A stretch of DNA of 64,000 nucleotides, taken from NCBI GenBank assembly GCA_018806985.1, contig JADANN010000221.1, forward strand, positions 983,188 to 1,047,187, in the 5' to 3' direction. Shown here one piece after another: positions 54,601 through 64,000 of this stretch. This stretch comes from Angiostrongylus vasorum. Taxonomy: Eukaryota; Nematoda; Chromadorea; Rhabditida; Metastrongylidae. Below the pieces are notes generated by a model, which searched no databases, had not been told where the DNA came from, and was given only the letters and a program-made list of their open reading frames with translations. Each line of letters opens with the position of its first letter. Within the stretch, counting starts at the first letter, position 1. The translations under genes were made by a program, and so were the position numbers.

Positions 54601-57600
54601 AAATAAATGATATAGATGATAAATGAGGTGATAGGAACAGAAGGCAAAAATGCAGGATCACTGCCAAATGAATTATGGATGAAGTATAGATGCAGGAAAG
54701 AATCAGAAGGCAGGAAATGATGGAATCCACATGAATTATGGATATGATAGATGCGAGAATCGAAGGCGCCGAAATGAGATCCACACGGTGAATGCTGGAC
54801 GATAGATATGGGCAAGTGGATATATATAGGTGATAGATGCAGAAGAGAATGAAAACAGAAGTAGTAGAATCACACCGTGGATATAGATGATAGATCGAGC
54901 GAAATGGATGTAGATGATAGATGCAGAAGGAATCATGAAAGGCATGAAATGCTGGGGATCCCACCACAGTAGATATAGACGATAGATGTAAACCGTAGGT
55001 ATGGACTGATAGATGAGGTAGTAGAACAAGCAAAAATGCCAGGATCTGATGAATGTGTATAATCGTTGCAGTAAAAGAAATCCAAAAAGGCAAAAGAAAT
55101 GTAAATTCACATAGTAGATGTAGATGATAGATGTATAGAAGCAGAAGTAGATGTAGATGATGATGATTTTGAGAAGGAATCAAGCCACGAAATGAGATCA
55201 CCTGATGGGTATAGACGATAGATAACAGAAGCCAGAGTAAATGTAGATGGGTGTAAGTGATAGAACAGAAACAAAAATACCCAGGATCCACACAGTAGAT
55301 ATGAATGGAAGTGCAAGGAAGGGAAGTAAGAAGGCAAATGAGTAAATTCACACAGTAGATGTAGATGATGAGATGTGGGCTTAGGCTAGATGTAGATGAT
55401 AGATGCAGAAAAGGAATCGAAGAGCAAAGAAATAGTAGAATCACACAGTAGATGAAAGATGATAGATATGGGCTTGAAAGTGAAATGTAGATGATAGATG
55501 AGAGCGAGAGAATCAGAAGGCATGAGAAATGCTAGGATCCACACAGTAGATGATGAACGATAGATGAAATAGGGCTTAGATGTAGATGTAGAATGATAGA
55601 TGAGTGATAGGAACAGAAAGCAAAAAATGCAGGATCCACACAGTGGATGTGTATGATGGATGCAGTAAAAAATCAAGGCAAGAAATGCTGGGATCCCACA
55701 TAGTGGATGTAGATGATAGATGTGAGCAGAGAATCAAATGATGAGAGAGGGATACGAATCGAAAGCAAAAATACTGGAAATTCACACAGTGAATGTAGAT
55801 GATGGATGTGAGCAGAAGTAGATGTAGATGATGGATGCGAGAGGAAGAATCGAAGAGCAGAAATGGTAGAATCCACACAGTAGAATATATAATGGATGAG
55901 TAGAAGGGGATGAGGCAAGCAAATGTTGGGATCACACAGTGGATGTGGATGATGGATGCAGGAAGGGAATCGAAGGTAGAAATGTTGGAATCCACACAGT
56001 TGATATGGATGATAGATGTAAAAACAGAGATGGATGTGAGATGATAGATGAGAGTGATAGAGAACAAAGGCAAAAAATACAGAGATCCACACAGTGATAG
56101 ATATTGATGTAGATGCGAATGTAAAAATCAAGGCAAAAATACTGAGATCCCCACAGTAGATGAATGATAGATATGAAAGCAGAAATGGAAATGTAGATGA
56201 TGGAAGAGATGCAGAAATCGAAAAGCAAAAATACTGGAAATTCACACAGTGGATGTGATGATAGATGTGGAGCAGAAGTAGATGTAGATGATAGATGCAG
56301 AAGAATCGAAAAGCAAAAATGAGCTAGAATCCACACAGTAGATGATGAGACGATAGATGTGAAATGAAATCGCAAATAGTGAATGATAGATGAGAGTGAG
56401 TAGAACAGGCAAAAAATGCCAAGATCCTGATGGATGTGTATGATGGATGCAGTAAAAATCAAGGCAAAAACTGCAAATTCACATAGTGGATGATGGATGA
56501 TAGATGTGAAGCAGAAGTAGATGTATGGATGATGGAGGAGGGATGCGATCGAAAGGCAGAAATGCGGAAATTCACACAGTGGATGTGGAAAGATGGATGT
56601 GGGCAGAGTGGATGTGGATGATGGATGCGAGAAGGAATCGAAGGCATGAAATGCTAGGATCCCACAGTGGATGGAACGATAGATGTAGGCTGAAGTAGAT
56701 GTAGATGATGGATGAGCATGATAGAGAACAAGAAACAAAGAAATGCAGGATCCACACAGTAGATGATATGATAGATGCAATGAAAAATCAAAGCAAGAAA
56801 TGCAAATTCCACATAGTAAGATGTGAGATGATAGATGTGGAGACAAAGTGGAGATATGAATGGTAGAGGGATACTGAAATCGAAAGGCACTGCAAATACT
56901 GAGGATCACGACAGTAGATGTGAGACGATAAGATGTAAGAAGCAGAAGTAGATGTAGATGATGGAGTGCAGAAGAATCAGAAGGCAGAAATAAATTGGGA
57001 GAATCCACACCGTAGAATGTGGATGATAGATGCGAGCAGAGTGGATGTAGATGATGGATGCGGGAAGGAGTCGAAGGCATGAAATGCTGAATCCACACAG
57101 TAGATATGAGACTGATAGATGTAGAAAGCTCGAAATGGATATGAGATGATGAATGATGAGTGAGTGAGGAACAGAAAGGCAAAGAAATGCCAGGAATCCA
57201 CACAGTGAATGTGTATATGATGGATGCAGTAGAAATCCAAAGACGAAAATGCTGCAAATTCACATAGTAGATGTGGAATGATAAGGTGTATAGAGCAGAA
57301 GTGAGATGTAGATGATGAGATGCAGAAAGAGAATCGAGAAGCCACGAAAATGCTAGAATCCACGAGTAGATGTAGACGATAGATATGAAGCAGAAAGTGG
57401 AGATGTGGATGAGTAGATGAGAAGTGATGAGGAACAGAAAGGCAAAAATGCCGAGATCCCACACAGTGGATGTGGATGATAGGTGCAGAAGGGAATCGAA
57501 AAGCAGAAATGAGTGGGATTCCACACAGTAGATGTGATGATAGGATATGAGCAGAAGTAGATGTAGATGATAGATACGAGAAAATCAGAAAAGAGAAAAA

Positions 57601-60600
57601 TAAGAAGTGATACAGTGAATACCTGGAAGGTAATGAATGCTGAGCAGGGAAGTAGATGCTGGAATGATAGATGCAAGGAAGAATCAGAAAACCATGAAAT
57701 ACAGGATCACACAGTAGATGTAGACGATAAGATGCCAAACGAAGCGATGCTGTAGATGATAGAGTAAGTAATGAGGGAAAAATGAGAACAGAAAACTAAA
57801 AGAAAATGCAGATCCACACAGTAAGATATATATATGATAGATGCAAATAAAGAAATCAAGGCAAGAAAATGTAAATTCACATAGCTGGAATTACAGATGA
57901 TGGATATGGGCAAGTAGATGTAGATGATGGATGCAGGATGCGAATCAAGAAAGACGCAAGCAAATGCTGGAATCCCAGCACAGATAGCCATGGGCGATAG
58001 ATGTGGAAACCTGAAGTAATGGAAATGTAGATGATAGATGAGCGATAGGAACGGAGAGCGAAATCTGCAGGAATCTGATGGATGTGCATGATGGATGCAG
58101 TGCAAAATATCAAGGCAATAGCTGGAGATTCTGATGAATGTGGATGGATAGTGAGCAGGCCAGAATGTGGATGATGGAGGATACGAATCGAAGGCAGAAA
58201 ATGCTGGAGATCCCACAGTAGATGTGGACGATTGAATGTAGGCTAGAGTGGATGTGGATGCATAGATGCGGAAGGAATCGAAGCAGGCCAGTGGAATCCA
58301 CCGTAGATGAATGGAATACGAGCAGCAGCAGATGAATGATAGATACGAGAAGAAATCAAGCATGAAATACTGAGATCCCACACAGTAAGATGAACGATAG
58401 ATATGAAACCGTAGATGTAGATGATAGATGAGTGATGATAGGAACGAAGGCAAAAGAAATACGAGGATCCCCACAATGTGGATGTGTAATGATGGATGCA
58501 AATGTAAAATCCAAGGCAGAAATGCTGGGATTCACACAGTGGGTGTGGATGATGGATGTGCAGGGAGTGGATGTGGATGATGGATGCAGGGATAGGAATC
58601 AAGAGCAAGATACTGGATCACACAGTAGATGCAGACGACAGATATGAAGCAGAAATGGAATGTAGATGATGAGATGAAGTGATAGGAACAAAAACAAAAA
58701 TGCCAGGATCCACAGTGGATATGGATGATAGGTGCAGGGAAGGAATCAAGCAGAAAATGAGTGAAATTCACAGTAGATGTAGACAATGAGATGCTCGACA
58801 GGAGAAATGGAGATGCAGTTGATGGATGCAGTAGTAGAGTCAGAGCAGAAATAGCAGGAATCACACAGTGGATATGGATGATAGATATGTAGGCAAGTGG
58901 ATGTAGACGATAGATACAGAGAGAATCCAAAGAAGCATAGAAATGCATGGATCACACAGTGAGATGTGGAGACGATGGATGTGGAAAGCAGAAGTAGATA
59001 TGGGAGATGATAGAATGCAGATTGATAGGCACATGCAAAGTGCAAAATGGCATGGATGACGACGAAGCGAGTGGATGTGGATGATGGGTCGCAGGAAGGA
59101 AATCGAAGGCATGAAATACTGCAGATTCACACAGTAGATGTATGAACGATAGATGTAGGCACGTAGATGGGTGATGATGGAGGAGGATGCAGATCGAAAA
59201 GCAAGAAATGCTGGAAATTCAGACAGTGTACAATGAGATGCCAGACGTGAGCAGAAGTGGATGTGGATGATAAGATGCAGGAGAAAGAATCAGAGGCTGA
59301 AAATGCACAAATTCCACATAGTGGACAATATATATATGTGATAGGTGGGTGGAAATTGAAGGCAGAAGTATTGGAATCCACACAGTGTGGAGGAAGATGG
59401 TATGAATGGATGCGCGAAGGAATCAGAAAGGTGAAATGTCGGAATCACACAGTTGGCGTGCTGAGATGATGCAGATGTGAAACGTAAGTGGAATGGACTG
59501 ACCGATAGATGAAGTGATAGGACACAGAAGAAGAGCAAAGAAATGCCGGGATCCACTACAGTAGATGTTGATGATGGATACGGTAAAAATCAAGGCAAGA
59601 AATGCTGAGATCACACATAGTAGATGTGAATGATAGATAATAGGCAAGTAAAATGCAGATGGAGAGATGCGAATCGAAACGAAAATACTGGAAATTCACA
59701 CTAGTAGAGATGAATGATAGATGTGAAGCAGGAGTGGATGTGGATGATAAGATGAAAGTGATAGGAAGGAACGAAGGCAAGAAATACCAGGATCCTGATA
59801 GATGGAAGTATGATAGATGCAGTAAAGAAATCCAAGGCAGAAATGCAAATTCACATAGTAAGATATGGATGATGGATGTAAACAGAGTAGATGGATGATG
59901 GAGAGGATACGAATCGAGAGGCGAGATACTGGAGATTCACACGAGGTAGATGTGAGATGATAGATGTGGACGCAGAAGTGAGATGTAGATGATAGATGCA
60001 GAGAGAATCGAAAACGAGGAAATGCTAAATTCCTAGTAGACGTAATATATAATAGATGGCGAAGGGGTGAAAACCTTAAGAAATGTAGAATCCCCCAATT
60101 GATAGATATTAGATGCAGGAAGAGAATCAGAAAAGTAAGAAATATTTAGAATCACAGTTGTCCTGGATGACTGAATTGAAGCAGAAGTGGATATATGGAT
60201 AATGGAGTAATTGATAGAACAGAAGCAAAAGCCTCCAGGATCCACACAGTGGATGTTGATGATGGATGCAGCCCACAAGAAATCAGGCAAGAAATGAGAT
60301 CCACATGCAGTAGATGGATGATAGATATGAGCAAGTAGATATAGATGATAGAGGAGAGATGCAGATCAGAAGGCAAATACTGGAATTCACACAGTGGATG
60401 TGGATAAGATGTAGGACAGAGTGGATGTGGATGATATAGATGCAGGGGAGAGAATCAAGGAAAGAAATGATAGAATCCACACAGTAGATGTGGAGGATGA
60501 TAGATATGCAAACAGTAGATGTGGATGATAGATGCGAAGAATCAAAGCACATAGAAATACTAGAATCCACAGCAAAGTAGATATGAACGATAGATGTAGA

Positions 60601-63600
60601 AGCAGAGACCAAATATGGGTGCAATGAGATAAAGTGATAAGAAGAACAGAAAACATGCGAGATCCAGTGGATATATATATGATGGATGCAATAAAGAAAT
60701 AAAGGCAAAAATGCCAAATTTGCCGTAGATGTAGATGATGGATGCCAGGCAGAGTGGTGCGGATGATATAGATGCAGGGAAGGGGAGTCGAAAATGGTAG
60801 AATCACAGTAGATGAATGATGGATATAAATAGTAGATGTAGTTTAGGATACAGGAAGAGAATCAGAAGAAAAATGGTAGAATCCACACAGTAGGATGTGA
60901 ATGATAGATGTGACGAAGAGTAGATGGAGATGATAGATGCGAGGAAGAATCAGTAAGAAATGTTAGAATCAATTGATATAGATAAATAGATATGGCAAAT
61001 GGAAATGGATGTAAATAGAAATGATGGAAAGCAAAAGTACCAAGATCCACATTAATTGTAGATATTAGATGCAGGGGAAAGAATCGAAGAGTAAGAAATG
61101 TTAGAATCACACAGTGATGAATGATAGATGAGCAAAAATGGAAATATAGATAATAAAATAAAGTGAGAAAATGACGAGATAGGAAAACCCAAGTACTGAG
61201 ATCCACACAATGCCAGATGTGAATGATAGATGCAAGAGGAAGAGAATCAAGAAGAATAAGAAATGTTGGAATCCATACAGTTGAGTGGATGATGATGGTG
61301 CGATAGAAATCAGGCAAATGCTACAGGATCCACATAGTGGAATGTGGATGTCGTTAGAGAGAGAGAAAGTAATCAGAAATGAAATATTTTAAGTCCACAC
61401 AGTGTGGCAATGGAGGAGGAGGGTAATGGATATGCAGGCAGAAATAGATATAGATGGCAATAAATGGCAAGGTAATGAACAGAGAGAGCCCAAGAAATGC
61501 AGAGATGATGGATGCTGGATGATGGATGCAGTAAGAAATCCAAGGCAAAAGTACAAGATTATAATGGAAGTATATAGATAATGTCGTCTATAAGCAGAAA
61601 ACTAAATCATTCGATGATGATAGAGGATACAGGTCAAAAGGCAAGAAATGCAAATTCACACAATGGATATAGATGATAGATGTAGGCAGGAAGTGGATAT
61701 GTAGATGATGGAGTGTTTGAGAAGGGAATCGAAGAAAGAAATGATAGAATCCACACAGTAGATATGAATGATAGATGTGAAACAAGTAGATGTAGATGAT
61801 AGATGCAGGAAGGAATCGAAAACTTAAAAAGCTATAGAGATCACACAGTATATATGGACGATAGATGTGAGGCTTGAGTAGATATGGATGATGGATGAGA
61901 GTGATGAGAACAGAAGGCAAAAATGCCAGGATCCACTGATAGATATGTATATGATAGATGCAGTAAGAAATAAAGGCAAGAAATGCGGGTTTGATAAGTA
62001 GATATAGATGACCAGATGTGGCTTAAGTAGATATATAGATGATAGAGAGATGCAAATCAAGCAAAAATACCAAATTCACAGATGTAGATGATAGATATAA
62101 GAGAGGAAATAGATATGAATGATGATGCAGGGAAAGAGAATCGAAGGCAGAAATGCTGAAATTCACATAGTAGACGTATATAATAAATATGGATGGTAGG
62201 AAGGGTGAAGGCAAGAAATGTTGGAATCCACATAGTAGATGTAGATGATAGATGTAGGCAGAAGTAGATAAGATGGAGATCAGTAGAAGCAGAAATGCAA
62301 ATTCACACAGTGAATGTAAGATGATAGATGTAGGCAAGTAGATGTAGATGATAGATGCAGAGAATCAGAAAGAGAAAGAAATATTAGAATGCACAGTAGA
62401 TGTAGATGATAGATGTAGGCGAAGTAGATGTGGATGAATAGATGCAAGAAAAAAGAAATCAAGGAGTGTTTGGAATCCACAGTTGATATGTAGCAATTGG
62501 ATGCATTACTCATCAAACAAGAAAATATAAATTCACACAAATGAATGAATGATAGATGTAAACCCAGAAATGGAGATATGAATGATGGAGGAGGGTACGA
62601 ATCAGAAGGCAAGAAGTAAATTCACACAGTAGATGTAGATGATAGATGTGGGCTTAGAGTAGATGGAGGAGGGTGATAGATGTAGGGAGAAGGAGAATCA
62701 GAAGCATGAAATGAAGATCCACACAGTAAGATGAACGTAGATGTAAACAAATGATATAGATGATAAGATACAAGTAGTAGGAACAGAAACAAGAAGTGCA
62801 GGATCCACAAAGTGGATACGAGTATGATAGATGCAATACACATCCAAGGCAGAAATGCTAGAATTACATAGTAGATGTGGAGATGATGAATGCTTAAACC
62901 CAGAGTAGATGTAGATGATAGGATGAATCGAAAGCAAGAAATGCTGGAAATTCACGAGTGAATTTAGATGATAGATATGGCGGCAAAGTAGATGTGGATG
63001 ATAGATGCAGAGAGAATCAAGGCAGAAATACAAATTCACATAGTAAGACATGTATAATACACTGGATGGTAGAAGGTAGAAGGCAAGAAATGCTTGGAAT
63101 CCACACAGCAGTTGATGGATGATATCACCTGAATTAGGAAAGAATCAAGTAAGAAATATTGGAATCACACACAGTTGATATGGATGATGGATGTAAGACA
63201 TTGGAAACGTGAATGATAGATAGAGTATAGAACAGAAAACCCAAGAAATGCCAGGATCCACACAGTGGATGTGTGATGATGGATGCAATGCTACCATCCA
63301 AGGCAAGAAGCTGCTGAGGATCATAAAGATATAGATGATAGATATAGGCAAGTAGATGGATGATAAATGCAGGGAGAGAATCAGAAAGAAATGAAGTAGA
63401 ATCCACACAGTGATGGAGATGATGATGTATAGGCAGAGTGGATGGATGATGGATGCAGAGAGAATCAAGCGAAATCTAGATCACAGTAGATATGAACGTG
63501 GATATGGGCTTGGAAATGGAATGCCACAGACAATGGATATAGGGTATGAACAGAAGGCAAAAATGCCGAGATCCACACATTGGATATATGTATAAATAGA

Positions 63601-63851
63601 TTACGTAAAAATCCAAGGCAAAATGGAATTCACATATATGTGGATGGATGATAGATGCAGGGAAAGGAATCGAAGGCCACATAAAGAAATGTTAGAATCC
63701 ACAATTGTGATATGGATGATAGATTATGAGCGAAATGGAAATGGAGATGATAGATAGGGTGATACGGAAGGCAAGAATTGCTAGGATCACACACGAAAGT
63801 GGATATAGATGATGATGGATTTGCAGGGAAGGGTGATCAGAAGGTAAGAAG
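51609..63851. repeat. 12.2-kb tandem satellite with higher-order structure
   Basis: The whole segment is built from variants of one module: ATCCACACAGTGGATGTGG, ATGATGGATG, a variable middle, then GGCAAGAAATGCTGG. Short units (about 58-60 bp) and long units (about 88-92 bp, with an extra GGGCAGAGTGGATGTGGATG) alternate. Units carry distinct tags: GCAGTAAAAATCAAGGC, GTGATAGGAACAGAAGGC, GATGCGAATCGAAGGC and CACAGTTGATATGG. The GCAGTAAAAATC tag recurs at intervals near 425-455 bp (53,444/53,880; 56,775/57,220; 59,815/60,265/60,690; 61,530/61,955; 62,830/63,285), with shorter intervals where units are missing. This gives a higher-order repeat of about 0.43-0.45 kb with about six submonomers and roughly 28 copies. 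The plus strand is rich in G and A and poor in C. It encodes no credible protein. Confidence 0.9.
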
Positions 63852-64000
63852 TATTTGGGTCCACCTCTTTTGTTCAGTAGCTTTCTGATGCATCTACATT
63901 ATTAGTAGTATATATTATATTGTATGTATTGTTATGACAAACATTTTTTATTATTTTCTTCTTTTTTTTATTTTATTTTATTATTTTTTACTTATTTCAT
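63852..64000. other. AT-rich flank of the satellite
   Basis: Unique sequence passing into T-rich and TTTTA-rich runs. This marks the right edge of the array within the window. Confidence 0.6.

Noticed and set aside
55932..57524. A 530-codon minus-strand ORF and about 40 other long frames inside the satellite
   Set aside because: They are low-complexity translations (HPSSTSTV, IIHIHCV) of the tandem repeat. The minus strand is open in several frames at once because its stops are rare. There are no splice signals and no domain.
51609..63851. CRISPR array
   Set aside because: Units vary in length and sequence, the intervals are not unique spacers, and the genome is eukaryotic. It is a satellite.

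Overview
This window looks like nuclear DNA of a parasitic nematode, most likely a strongylid of the hookworm type. That is an inference. It rests on short exons bounded by nematode-style TTTCAG acceptors and GTAAGT donors, on RTE-clade LINEs closely resembling those of Ancylostoma and Necator, and on low gene density with introns and spacers filled by old mobile elements. There are no bacterial operons, CRISPR arrays, rRNA genes or intact tRNA genes.

Bases 1-20,250 hold diverged repeats. Among them are a second, older RTE fragment (590-1,585), the first SINE copies, and a 5'-truncated Penelope-like element (15,800-16,590). Three phase-compatible exons at 9,168-9,794 may encode a KxDL-like small coiled-coil protein. 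Two terminal exons on the minus strand (16,687-17,143) have a poly(A) signal between them.

Bases 20,255-23,640 are a nearly full-length RTE-type non-LTR retrotransposon on the minus strand. Its endonuclease frame is intact and its reverse transcriptase is frameshifted.

Bases 24-45 kb are a nested graveyard with four main components. First, there are three more Penelope-like elements (reverse transcriptase plus GIY-YIG). Second, there are many copies of their terminal repeats carrying hammerhead-ribozyme-like motifs, in two subfamilies whose stem II covaries. Third, there are two tRNA-derived SINE families, some copies with clear target-site duplications. Fourth, there are scattered host exons: a globin-like gene or pseudogene at 29,663-30,170 and a phase-linked minus-strand membrane-protein gene between 33.5 and 39.7 kb.

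Bases 45-51.6 kb are mostly single-copy, with a few coding-like exons and one SINE. From 51,609 to 63,851 the window is one uninterrupted 12.2-kb tandem satellite. It is organised as a higher-order repeat of about 0.43-0.45 kb built from about six related 58-92-bp submonomers. The long minus-strand ORFs there are artefacts of the repeat.

Functionally the window shows host exons embedded in mobile DNA. The Penelope-like elements supply reverse transcriptase, GIY-YIG nuclease and self-cleaving RNA motifs. Short non-autonomous derivatives keep only the ribozyme-bearing terminal repeat. The two SINE families are presumably moved by LINEs such as the RTE copy.
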